DNA of 64,000 bases from positions 281,886 through 345,885 of the forward strand of contig NZ_JAIVAT010000009.1 of NCBI RefSeq assembly GCF_020172085.1, written 5' to 3'. The position numbers were made by a program, and so were the translations under genes. Positions 6,729 to 15,411 of this stretch are shown one piece after another. The number at the start of each line of letters is the position of its first letter. Position 1 is the first letter of the stretch. The notes beneath the pieces were generated by a model that was given only the letters and a program-made list of their open reading frames with translations, was not told the origin of the DNA and did no database searches. The stretch comes from Rossellomorea aquimaris. GTDB lineage: Bacteria > Bacillota > Bacilli > Bacillales > Bacillaceae_B.

Positions 6729-9194
6729 TTACTTTTTCATTTTTCCAACTACTTCTTCACTGACAGCATTTTCACCACCGAGAATGTTAAATTCATTAGC
6801 ATGAATGGCTTGTAATGCTTTTGCAGTTTCTGCAGGGAGCATGTCAGGCTGTACTAATACCATTGAGGCATTATTCTTGGCAGCTAGTACCGCTCCAGCA
6901 AGTGCGTCCGGGAAGTTTTTACCGTTCGCTACATAAACACGATAAGAAGGATTTAGATCAGTAGCAATGGCTGCTGATGTACCATATCGGTCCATCCCTG
7001 AATAACGAGTTGCGTCTGGTAACATATTAAATACCTTCGTGTTAACTGCAGCTTCACCACCTGGTACGATAGTATTTTCAATACCAGTTAGTGCGTTTTT
7101 AGTAGCCATTGGAAGTTCATTTGAATCCGTTAACAGGATTGGGTACCCATTACGAGCTGCATAAGAAGCTACTGCAAGAGCATCTGGGAAGTTCTTACCG
7201 TTCGCAACTACTGCTTGTTCAGGAGATCCACCTAGGCTTGCAGCGATATTAGCCGCAGTTTCCCAACGATCATCCCCACCAATACGTTCCACATCAAGCC
7301 CCATACCTTCTAGTTGATACATTACATAATTACTAACAGCTTCAGAGCCGCCAAGAATAATAACATTCTTCGCGCCAAGACGCTTGATCTCTTCTTTTAC
7401 GACCCCTGTTAATGAGCTTTTATCTGTCAATAAGATTGGCGCGTTATGCTTGTATGCAAGGGGAGCTCCTGCTAATGCATCAGGGAAAGAATCTCCACGA
7501 GCAATTACAACTGTATCAGCCGAGTCCCAACCTTTTTTTGAAATCTCAACGGCTGTCTTATAGCGATCTTCACCCATTATACGATCCATACCAGACTCAA
7601 CCACACGGGATTCCATCTTTGGCATTACGTTCTTATGATTTTCAAGATACTCTAAGAATACTTCATAATCAACGAAGTATAATTCTTTCATTCGCCCATC
7701 TTCTTTGGCTTTACCGAAGGCTTCAAACCCATCTCCGCCTCCAGCAACATAATTATTAGTTGCTACAGTATACATAGCGTCTTCATCGATATTTTCATAT
7801 CCATTTTCTGTTTTCACTTGCACATTAAGAACACGTTTACCTGCTTCTAAGCTTGCATCATATGAGAATTTCATACCTGCCACATGAGGGAAGCGACCAG
7901 CTCCGTTTTCAACATCACTCACCCCATGTTCTAGTGATGAGATGATTTCTCTACCTGATAAATCAAGGGTAACAAGCGTATTCCCAAACGGCATGGTAGT
8001 CAGTACTTCACCAAGTGTAATAGGTCCCTGATTAATAGAAGCACGGATCCCACCACCATTCTGAATAGCAATCGTTGCTTTTCCATTTGCCTTTGCTTTT
8101 TCAAGCATAGAGTCAGCGATCATGTTTCCTAAGTTTGTTTCCTGAGTACGGACACTTCCACGTTCACCATTCAAGAATACATCTGATGACCCAACAACCG
8201 TCGTCTTCATCTCCTCCAATGGAGCTGATAGCTCATCAAGTAGAGCTTTTGCTTCAGGGTCTTCAGAAATAACGTAGTCACCATTTCCATCTTTTTCGTT
8301 AAGATCGATCAGAGTTTCATCCCAGTCAGTTAATACTCCGTCTGAATCAAATGTTACTTGAAGGTCACCAAGGAAGTTGCTGTATTCTTCAGCTTGAACA
8401 ACAATGGTAGGTTCTGCATCTTCATTTAACACCGTCCCATTATCGACTTCTGTATGGCTATGCCCGCCAACGATGACATCGATTCCTTTAACAGCAGTTC
8501 CCAGCTTCAGATCATAATTGTAACCAAGATGAGTAAGAGCAACGATTTTGTTTACTCCTGCGTCCGTTAACATTTTTACCGTTTCTTCCGCTTTTTTCTT
8601 ATGGTCTTCAAACATGATGTCTTTTCCAGGGCTGGATAGGAAAGCAGTTTCTTCGGTAGTTAATCCAAAGATTCCAATTTTCTCACCATCCACTTCCATA
8701 ATAGATGCAGGATAAATATTGCCCCCATCCCCAGGCATCCCGATACTGCCTTTTACAAGAGGATTTAAATTGGCATCTTTGCTGAAATCAATATTGGAGC
8801 TGACGATTGGAAAGTTCGCTTCTTTAATGAATTTAGCCAATGCACTAGGGCCATCGTCAAATTCATGATTTCCGATGTTCATGGCATCATAACCAACCAT
8901 ATTCATAAACTTGACATCGGCAAGTCCTTTGTACTGGTTATAAAATAAAGTTCCGGAAAAAACATCTCCTGAATCTAGTAGAAGTGAATTGTCACGGCCT
9001 GCTCTAATATCCTTGATCGCAGAAATACGACGAGCGACATTATCAAGATGAGCATGGGTATCATTGGTGTGCATGATTGTCAGGTCAAAATCGCCTCCGG
9101 CTGCGTCAACAGATGTTGCAGGGGTAACAGCATAAAGTCCGGCAGCCAATGCTGCTGTTGATAGGACACCATAAAGTGGTTTTTTAATTTCCAT
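6729..9194 (-). CDS. Secreted 5'-nucleotidase/metallophosphatase with three CW_binding_2 wall repeats
   Basis: This is a UshA-like enzyme expected to remove phosphate from extracellular nucleotides. A signal peptide covers about residues 1-32 (hydrophobic stretch, then VDAAGG). The metallophosphoesterase domain carries its metal-binding motifs in order: IMHTNDTHAHL, LLDSGDVFSG, IGNHEFDDG and VGGHSHTEV. The 5_nucleotid_C domain follows with QNGGGIRASI, TLGEVLTTMPFGN and NYVAGGGDGFEAF (substrate pocket). From about residue 540 to 821 there are three repeats starting RIMGEDRY, RIGGDDRW and RYSGMDRY, each with a NFPDALA- or SFPDALA-type core. These are CW_binding_2 (PF04122) modules, which anchor proteins to the cell wall. 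The repeats are close to those of the neighbouring nuclease at 9486-13454, which could make its substrate. Confidence 0.92.
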   Translation of the reverse strand: MEIKKPLYGVLSTAALAAGLYAVTPATSVDAAGGDFDLTIMHTNDTHAHLDNVARRISAIKDIRAGRDNSLLLDSGDVFSGTLFYNQYKGLADVKFMNMVGYDAMNIGNHEFDDGPSALAKFIKEANFPIVSSNIDFSKDANLNPLVKGSIGMPGDGGNIYPASIMEVDGEKIGIFGLTTEETAFLSSPGKDIMFEDHKKKAEETVKMLTDAGVNKIVALTHLGYNYDLKLGTAVKGIDVIVGGHSHTEVDNGTVLNEDAEPTIVVQAEEYSNFLGDLQVTFDSDGVLTDWDETLIDLNEKDGNGDYVISEDPEAKALLDELSAPLEEMKTTVVGSSDVFLNGERGSVRTQETNLGNMIADSMLEKAKANGKATIAIQNGGGIRASINQGPITLGEVLTTMPFGNTLVTLDLSGREIISSLEHGVSDVENGAGRFPHVAGMKFSYDASLEAGKRVLNVQVKTENGYENIDEDAMYTVATNNYVAGGGDGFEAFGKAKEDGRMKELYFVDYEVFLEYLENHKNVMPKMESRVVESGMDRIMGEDRYKTAVEISKKGWDSADTVVIARGDSFPDALAGAPLAYKHNAPILLTDKSSLTGVVKEEIKRLGAKNVIILGGSEAVSNYVMYQLEGMGLDVERIGGDDRWETAANIAASLGGSPEQAVVANGKNFPDALAVASYAARNGYPILLTDSNELPMATKNALTGIENTIVPGGEAAVNTKVFNMLPDATRYSGMDRYGTSAAIATDLNPSYRVYVANGKNFPDALAGAVLAAKNNASMVLVQPDMLPAETAKALQAIHANEFNILGGENAVSEEVVGKMKK

Positions 9195-9485
9195 TTGATT
9201 AATCCCTTCCTTTTACAAATGTAGATTTTTGTCGGATATTTCTATCTCAAAGCCCATTATATAGTAGATTAGTAGGTTATTGTTAGAAATTTACCAAAAA
9301 ACAAAAAATTAATAGTCCTTTTTACATAAACTTTATTTCTATAAGGTTGTGAATGAAACAAGAGGAAAAGTCTGAATGCTTCTCCTGAAAGGATGCTGGA
9401 CGAGTAAACCTTCCAGATCTGTCAAAAGAATAGACCGGATTTCCTCTTATTTATTCAATAAAATGGACAGATGTATTCCTTACTA
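9195..9485 (-). promoter_or_regulatory. Promoter region of the 5'-nucleotidase gene
   Basis: On the minus strand a TATAAT lies at 9256-9261, about 65 bases before the start codon. Upstream of it are loose 6-mers at 11 bp spacing (TTGGTA, CTAACA, CTACTA) that resemble a PhoP box only weakly. The part near 9370-9480 is the 3' flank of the nuclease gene and shows no clear terminator. Confidence 0.4.
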
Positions 9486-12400
9486 TTACTTAAGCTTATT
9501 TAAAACATCTTCACTAACTGCATTCTTTCCACCGACAACATGGAAGTTAAGAATCGTATCCATTTTAATTGCTTCCATGATATCTTCAGGAACTTCATCC
9601 TTCTTGACAAGTAGGATTTCCGCTCCTTCTTTGGCTGCAAGAACTGATCCTGCTAACGCGTCAGCAAAATTGGCTCCTGTTGCGACGATCGCATTGTTTG
9701 TTTGCGGAGTTAAATGCTTCGCAATTTCAGCTGATGTTGCATAACGATCCACTCCACTATAACGTGTCGCCTCTTCAAAGCTTTCAAAAATATCTGTGCT
9801 GATCGCATTTTTTCCACCAACGACGATTTTTTCATCAATGTCCTTCAAGACCTTTTGAGAAGCATCAGAAAGTTTGTCTTGAGCAGATAGGATGATAGGA
9901 TACCCATTTTGAGCTGCATAGGATGCAACAGAAAGGGCATCTGCAAATTGGTAAGCATTTGCTACAATCGCTTTTTCAGGATTTCCATCCAATTTAGCCG
10001 CAATATTTGCCGCCGTTTCGAATCGATCATCTCCAGAAATACGATCGGTCTTCAATCCTAAACCTTTTAGTTGATACTGAACATATTTGGATACTGCTGC
10101 TTCTCCTCCAAGGATGATCGCTTTCTTTGCACCCAAGCGCTTGATTTCCGCTTGTACTTCAGAATTCAAACTGTTTTGCTGCGTTAATAAAATCGGGGCG
10201 TCATGTTTGTAAGCAAGTGGAGCTCCTGCAAGTGCATCCGGGAACTTATCTCCTCTTGCAATCACAACTGTGTCAGCAGATTCCCAGCCCTTTTTAGATA
10301 CTTCAATGGCTGTCTCGTAACGATCGTCACCTGAAATACGTTCCACTGTATTTTTGAACTGAATCTTGGCTAAAACCGGATCGTGGTCACTCGCGCGTCC
10401 ATCTTCCTCGCTGAAATCAGAATTAATATTGACACTGTCTATGTCAGTACGATTAGATAAATTGTTAGTGACTAAAATGTGATCAAGGACTTGAGAGTTT
10501 CCTTGATAAATATAAGAATAGCGCTGCTCAGCAGGAAGCTTTTCCATCATATCTGTTAAAACGTCACCTTTAAGCGTCTTAAGCGGATTGGAGAATTCAA
10601 AGTCGTTCAGATCACCCAGAACGACAACATTGGCATCTTCAACTTTCGCGTTTACATCTTTCACAAAATGATTGATGATCTCTGCCTGTTTAATACGCTG
10701 TACTTCACTACCAAGGACAACTGGATGTTCCGCACCAAATAAAGCCCCATCGCCCCCCTTAGAGTTAAAGTGGTTCGCCACAACGATGACTTTCTCATCA
10801 TTGAACATGAATTCGGCAGCGAGTGGCTTACGGGAATCATCGAATGCCTCGTTCATCGGTTCAACACGTCCAGGATTCTGAGTAAGTCCATTTTCATCGA
10901 CACTAACAGCTGTTACGGCATCTCCTGCCTCTTTATCTGTCATTTGCACGCGTTCAGGGTTGTAAATGAATCCGACACGAATATTTCCACCAGGTTGGCC
11001 ACCGTCTGTATTATCAGAAGGTGCAATGTCAGTAAACTTGTAAGTCGGTCCACCAGCTTCTTCTATTGCTTTGATGATTGTTTCATAGGAAGAACTTGCA
11101 TCGGTCGTCCCATCGTCTTCAGGACCGTTATTATCCTGGACTTCGACAAGCCCGATAATGTCAGGAGTTTTCAAATTCTTGACGATTGATTCGGCAATCT
11201 TGTCTACTTTACTTTGATCAATGCCAGCGTGGAAGTTCTCAATATTATAAGAAGCAATGGTTAAGTCTTCTTTTACTGGATTTATTGACGTAACTTCGCG
11301 AACAGTCCCACCATCAACAACCTCAGGGAAAGCTCCTGTTGGGCGGATTTTAAAGTTACTATAGTCGTAGCTCACGTTCCCAATAACAGAACCATCAAGC
11401 ATATCACCTGTTTTCGCATTGATATTCATTCCATCAACGTCAATCATCATACGCTCTGGATTATAATCTTCAGGTGAAATCAACACGCCTCCTGATCTTG
11501 TACGAAGCTGGTCGTCGCTTGTATTGACGACTACAGGCAATTCATCATACTTTACAGGACCCGTGATGGTCGCATCTGGAATTTCAATCAGCATTCCTTC
11601 AAGACTTTCATAAAAGTCCAGTCCATCTGTTTCCGGATCGAAAGTCTTCATTTCATCATCTTCCACTACTTCAGTAGGAGGAACACGATCCTCTCCCATT
11701 ATAATAGCTGCAGGGACAGTATTGTCTGAAGAATCTACTGTAACGGAAGAAGCGGTAATTTGAGTCGTAAGAAGATCTTTCGCATCATCATATCCACCTT
11801 CTCTCCACTCTTTTACTTGTCCATTCACATTTACTTTGTCTCCTGCTTTGACAGAATTTCCTTTTGCATAAACGTAGATTCCTTCAGAAGTCGCCACATC
11901 ATCATCCGGCGTCTCTTCCTGCATATAAAATGCATTGGAACCGGCTTTCGCTGTCACAATTCCTTCTACGTTTGAAACGGTCATGTTTTCGTAAGGAGAT
12001 GTATGGGCGTCTCCTTGGATATCGTGAATGCTTAAACCGTCTGCAGATTTAAGGATCTTGTAAGTGTAGGTAGATACCTCACTTGTCTTTCCGTCTTTTA
12101 TCACCACTGCTTTAATGGTCACATCTGAAGTAAGCTCTAGAGGTGCAATATATTCTGTACTGTCGGATGTAGGATCAGTTCCATCTGTTGTATAGTGAAT
12201 AGATCCACCCTCAGTTGCCGTTTGAAGTGTAATCTTCGTCCCTTCAACAACAGAACCCGAACCAGTACTAGCCGCCACAGAGAATGCTTTTTCAATGATA
12301 TCTAAAGAATTTCGAGGCACTAACTTGTATTCATTGAAATTATAATCTACTACCCCGCGTAAAATTTCGTAGGTTTTGCCAATTTCAAGAGTTGATGGAT

Positions 12401-13454
12401 CACTTGGTTTAATGACAAATTCACCTTTATTATCTTTTGCAGTGAAATTACCTTTTTCGTCTACAGATTCAACTGTTACATCAGTAAATTCCACAAACAT
12501 TCCTTCATGCTCTTCACCATTTTCAGCTGAGAGATCTGTAGAGATTAGAGAGGCTGGTGAAGGAACTCCCTTGTCTTCTTCTGTAATTTCAACATTTGAA
12601 GCAGTTGCTTCAATTTGCTGCATTCCATAGTAATCTCCCAGTTTACCTTCAGCGATTACTTCATCACCCGGCTCGGCAGTGAGTCCACTTGCCCGGATAA
12701 TAACGCCGGCTGTACCATCCTGGATGAATAGATTCGTTTGTCCACCTGCTTCAAACGCTGCTGTTGCAACACCCTGGACTTTGACTACCGTTCCTTTCGA
12801 CGCTGTACGTGCGTCTGCAATGGTGGAGAGTTCAATTGGAGCAGGGTCTGGAGTTGGAGCATCTGAAAGATGTGAGCCAAGGTTTGTGAAGATATCCTTG
12901 CCAAGATTTGTCCATTGTGCGGTCGGATCAAAAGCATCTGTGACGTCAGCATCACCTGTCATTATTGAATCTTTACGGACAATTGTGACATCCTTGGCGA
13001 AATTCACATCTTGTCCTACTTGCCCTATTGAATCAATGATCGTTCCGTTTTTCTTTAATGTAATTGGGTCATTACCGTTGAAGCTGATAACAGCATTGTC
13101 TTGTATATCTGCCTGTGCAAGAATCTCTTGGGCCGCTTGGGTATTGGAAATAACAAACACTTCTCCTGGACTCAAGGACCCCGTTAAATCTAAAGTAGCC
13201 CCTGCTTCTACTGCACCATTAAAATGTAATTCTAAGGAGTACTTAGATAAATCAATTGTTTCACCAGTGCCATTATAAAGTTCAAGTGCTTTATTATAAC
13301 TGGTTCCTTCAATATATTCAGAAATGATCAAGTCCTGAAATGCCTCACCTGCAGCGGATACATGCTGAGATAGAGGAGGCGCAAACAAGCTTAAAGCCAT
13401 ACTGGAAGCAACTGTTACACTTAACAACTGACGCTTCATTGTTTTTCCGTTCAT
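9486..13454 (-). CDS. Secreted multidomain endonuclease/exonuclease/phosphatase-family nuclease with CW_binding_2 repeats
   Basis: A giant secreted protein (about 1322 residues). Signal peptide about 1-36, ending VSAAGEAF. A lamin-tail domain follows (ISEYIEG, ALELYNGT), then OB-fold modules (VQGVATAAFEAGGQTNLFIQ). A chitobiase C-terminal-like module (GSIHYTTDGTDPT) and another OB segment come next. The EEP nuclease domain carries TIASYNIENFH, GLVEVQDNNG, VANHFNSKGGD, VLGDLNDFE and ASDHDPVLA, the metal and catalytic residues of DNase I-like enzymes. Three CW_binding_2 repeats close the protein (about 1040-1322). Extracellular nucleases of this build degrade DNA and RNA for phosphate and nucleoside supply. 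ATG 13454 is preferred to 13472 because AGGGGG sits 6 bases before it. The promoter carries PhoP-box-like repeats, and the downstream gene is a 5'-nucleotidase, a fitting partner. Confidence 0.9.
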   Translation of the reverse strand: MNGKTMKRQLLSVTVASSMALSLFAPPLSQHVSAAGEAFQDLIISEYIEGTSYNKALELYNGTGETIDLSKYSLELHFNGAVEAGATLDLTGSLSPGEVFVISNTQAAQEILAQADIQDNAVISFNGNDPITLKKNGTIIDSIGQVGQDVNFAKDVTIVRKDSIMTGDADVTDAFDPTAQWTNLGKDIFTNLGSHLSDAPTPDPAPIELSTIADARTASKGTVVKVQGVATAAFEAGGQTNLFIQDGTAGVIIRASGLTAEPGDEVIAEGKLGDYYGMQQIEATASNVEITEEDKGVPSPASLISTDLSAENGEEHEGMFVEFTDVTVESVDEKGNFTAKDNKGEFVIKPSDPSTLEIGKTYEILRGVVDYNFNEYKLVPRNSLDIIEKAFSVAASTGSGSVVEGTKITLQTATEGGSIHYTTDGTDPTSDSTEYIAPLELTSDVTIKAVVIKDGKTSEVSTYTYKILKSADGLSIHDIQGDAHTSPYENMTVSNVEGIVTAKAGSNAFYMQEETPDDDVATSEGIYVYAKGNSVKAGDKVNVNGQVKEWREGGYDDAKDLLTTQITASSVTVDSSDNTVPAAIIMGEDRVPPTEVVEDDEMKTFDPETDGLDFYESLEGMLIEIPDATITGPVKYDELPVVVNTSDDQLRTRSGGVLISPEDYNPERMMIDVDGMNINAKTGDMLDGSVIGNVSYDYSNFKIRPTGAFPEVVDGGTVREVTSINPVKEDLTIASYNIENFHAGIDQSKVDKIAESIVKNLKTPDIIGLVEVQDNNGPEDDGTTDASSSYETIIKAIEEAGGPTYKFTDIAPSDNTDGGQPGGNIRVGFIYNPERVQMTDKEAGDAVTAVSVDENGLTQNPGRVEPMNEAFDDSRKPLAAEFMFNDEKVIVVANHFNSKGGDGALFGAEHPVVLGSEVQRIKQAEIINHFVKDVNAKVEDANVVVLGDLNDFEFSNPLKTLKGDVLTDMMEKLPAEQRYSYIYQGNSQVLDHILVTNNLSNRTDIDSVNINSDFSEEDGRASDHDPVLAKIQFKNTVERISGDDRYETAIEVSKKGWESADTVVIARGDKFPDALAGAPLAYKHDAPILLTQQNSLNSEVQAEIKRLGAKKAIILGGEAAVSKYVQYQLKGLGLKTDRISGDDRFETAANIAAKLDGNPEKAIVANAYQFADALSVASYAAQNGYPIILSAQDKLSDASQKVLKDIDEKIVVGGKNAISTDIFESFEEATRYSGVDRYATSAEIAKHLTPQTNNAIVATGANFADALAGSVLAAKEGAEILLVKKDEVPEDIMEAIKMDTILNFHVVGGKNAVSEDVLNKLK

Positions 13455-13507
13455 ATTCTTCCCCCTGTTCATAGATTAATAAAGTAGTAAATTCGCCACC
13501 ATCTACC

Positions 13508-13551
13508 AGTATACAACAGGATTTGTCATAATAGTGTAAAAATAGGGTAAA
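13508..13551 (-). promoter_or_regulatory. PhoP-box-like array and -10 of the nuclease promoter
   Basis: Read on the minus strand: TTTACC, TTTACA and ATGACA, each separated by exactly 5 bases, lie 10 bases upstream of TATACT (13508-13513). In Bacillus, PhoP~P binds TT(A/T/C)A(C/T)A repeats with this spacing just upstream of the -10. No -35 hexamer is evident, typical of activator-dependent promoters. Phosphate starvation control is an inference. Confidence 0.6.
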
Positions 13552-13564
13552 TTAGCGCATTTTT

Positions 13565-13578
13565 TGTGAACGCTTTCA
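13565..13578 (-). promoter_or_regulatory. Probable cre (CcpA) site upstream of the nuclease gene
   Basis: TGTGAACGCTTTCA matches the cre consensus TGWAANCGNTNWCA at all but one fixed position. It lies just upstream of the PhoP-like array, where CcpA could act as activator or roadblock. Confidence 0.5.
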
Positions 13579-13617
13579 TTTATAATAAGTAGATTAGGAC
13601 GAGGGAAAATGAAAAAA

Positions 13618-13655
13618 GCCCATTGGGGAGCCACTTATGTGATCCACCAATGGGC
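13618..13655 (-). terminator. Terminator of the abgT gene
   Basis: GCCCATTGG (13618-13626) pairs with 13647-13655 and is followed on the minus strand by a run of six T after GGC. Confidence 0.85.
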
Positions 13656-13694
13656 AAAGTATTTTTTTCTAGCAAAATAGTAGTGACTGGGGTC

Positions 13695-15224
13695 CTACAT
13701 ATAAACCCCTACACCAGGTCCAAACGGTATTCCTAACAAAGCAAACGCCAATAGCAATACGATCCAGACCGACAAGAAAGCAATCGTATAAGGAAGCATA
13801 AGCGAAATCAACGTTCCGAGACCGGCTTTCTTATCGTATTCCCGCATGAAGGCGAGGATGACGATGATGTACGGATTCATCGGTGTGATGATGTTGGTGG
13901 ATGAATCTGCGATCCGGTAAGCGGCTTGAACGAACGCCGGATTATATCCTAGAGTTGCAAACATCGGGATGAAAATCGGCGCCTCCAGTGCCCATTGTGC
14001 CGATCCACTGAAGATCAGCAGGTTCAATAGTGCTGTTAACAGGACAAACCCGATGATGCCTGCGAGCCCTGTCATATTGATTGATTCTAGGAAGTTCGCC
14101 CCGCTGACCGCTACCCATGTTCCGAGATTGGTCCAGTCGAAATAAGCGATGAATTGAGCTGCCGCGAAAATCAGAACGATATAACCGCCCATGTCCTTCA
14201 TGGCTTCCGTCATGTATTTCGGTACATCTCTTGTTGATTGGATCTTCTTTACTGTCACTCCATATGCGACACCGATAATGATGAAGAATAATAGAGTGAT
14301 AGGGATGATGCCTGATAGGAAGGTGGACGGTATGAGGCCGCCATCTTCATTTCGCATCGGTGAGTTTGGCCATACAATGGACACGACCAGAAGCAGCACA
14401 AATGCCAATCCTGCTAACGTTGCATTCCGTAACGCTTTTCCTTCTAAAGGACTCTCTTCTTCCAGCACTTTATCGACTTTTCCTTTATACGTTCCAAGTC
14501 GTGGCTCCACGATCTTTTCCGTCACAAATGCCCCGACGACCGTCAGGAATACGACGGAGGTGATCATGAAGTACCAGTTGTCCACAGGTGTAACCCCTAC
14601 ATCGAATGCTTTAGCCGCTTCTGTTGAGATTCCGGCAAGCAGGGCATCGGTACCCGTGATGATGAAGTTTGCCGTAAATCCTGCCCCTACTCCGGAGAAG
14701 CCTGCGGCAAGACCTGCTAACGGATGTCTGCCTACTGTATAGAAAATCATAGCGGCGAGTGGCGGGATGATGACAAACGCAGCATCTGATGCCAGATTCC
14801 CCATGATCCCGACCATAATGACCGCGTACGTAATCAATCCTCTTGGAGCATTTAATACCGTTTTCTTGATCGCCGTTTCAAGCAACCCTACTTTTTCCGC
14901 GAGCCCAATACCGAGCATCATCGCAAGCACCAGGCCGAGTGGCGCGAAGCCGGTAAAGTTATCAAGCATGGAGGTTAGGATATATTGAAGCCCCTCACCT
15001 GAAACAAGACTCTTGATGGGAAGTACTTCCCCATTTTTCGGATGAACGACTGTAACACCCAAGCTGGAAATAAACCATGAAAAAAGGACAATAAAAACAG
15101 ATAAATACACAAATAACATAAATGGGTCGGGAAGTTTATTCCCTACCTTCTCAATGCCACCCAGAAAGCGAAGAAATCCTTTCTCCTTTTGGGGTGGATT
15201 CGTTTCTACATTAGGATTTGTCAT
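13695..15224 (-). CDS. abgT: AbgT-family transporter (p-aminobenzoyl-glutamate type)
   Basis: An integral membrane protein of 509 residues, the standard AbgT length, with about 11-13 hydrophobic segments. Recognisable family stretches include PDPFMLFVYLSVFIVLFSW near the N-terminus and MNPYIIVILAFMREYDKKAGLGTL near the C-terminus (quoted pieces overlap membrane helices). AbgT of E. coli takes up p-aminobenzoyl-glutamate; other members export sulfonamides. The gene lies downstream of a regulator and three M20 amidohydrolases, one of them AbgA-like, so import of an N-acyl or aminobenzoyl amino acid for cleavage is the likely role. It has its own promoter with the same operator as the M20 operon (15251-15281) and an AAGGAG ribosome binding site. 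Confidence 0.88.
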   Translation of the reverse strand: MTNPNVETNPPQKEKGFLRFLGGIEKVGNKLPDPFMLFVYLSVFIVLFSWFISSLGVTVVHPKNGEVLPIKSLVSGEGLQYILTSMLDNFTGFAPLGLVLAMMLGIGLAEKVGLLETAIKKTVLNAPRGLITYAVIMVGIMGNLASDAAFVIIPPLAAMIFYTVGRHPLAGLAAGFSGVGAGFTANFIITGTDALLAGISTEAAKAFDVGVTPVDNWYFMITSVVFLTVVGAFVTEKIVEPRLGTYKGKVDKVLEEESPLEGKALRNATLAGLAFVLLLVVSIVWPNSPMRNEDGGLIPSTFLSGIIPITLLFFIIIGVAYGVTVKKIQSTRDVPKYMTEAMKDMGGYIVLIFAAAQFIAYFDWTNLGTWVAVSGANFLESINMTGLAGIIGFVLLTALLNLLIFSGSAQWALEAPIFIPMFATLGYNPAFVQAAYRIADSSTNIITPMNPYIIVILAFMREYDKKAGLGTLISLMLPYTIAFLSVWIVLLLAFALLGIPFGPGVGVYM

Positions 15225-15250
15225 GAGGTCACTCCTTCATATAATGTTTT

Positions 15251-15281
15251 AAGGAATAATTCCTTTTTACTTCCGTTAATA
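15251..15281 (-). promoter_or_regulatory. Composite operator upstream of abgT
   Basis: AAGGAA-N3-TTCCTT (15251-15265), then 7 bases, then CCGTTAATA (15273-15281). The same elements with identical spacing occur in front of the M20 operon (20504-20534). It is most likely bound by the regulator encoded between them. Confidence 0.65.
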
Positions 15282-15376
15282 AGTATTTCGATACAAAACG
15301 CTCAATTCCTTTTAAAAATCGAAAATTTATTAGAAAATTTTTAATTTACGGATTACGGTAGGTTTTCTTTACAAAA

Positions 15377-15409
15377 AAAGGTCTCATTCTAAATTAGAAT
15401 GAGACCTTT
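15377..15409 (-). terminator. Terminator of the M20/regulator operon
   Basis: A 16 bp perfect stem (AAAGGTCTCATTCTAA with complement) directly after the regulator stop, with T residues following on the minus strand. It separates the operon from abgT. Confidence 0.9.
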
Positions 15410-15411
15410 CC

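Noticed and set aside
10672..13278. Several plus-strand frames antisense to the nuclease gene (up to 199 codons)
   Set aside because: They lack ribosome binding sites and family similarity, and the minus-strand gene has clear domains throughout.
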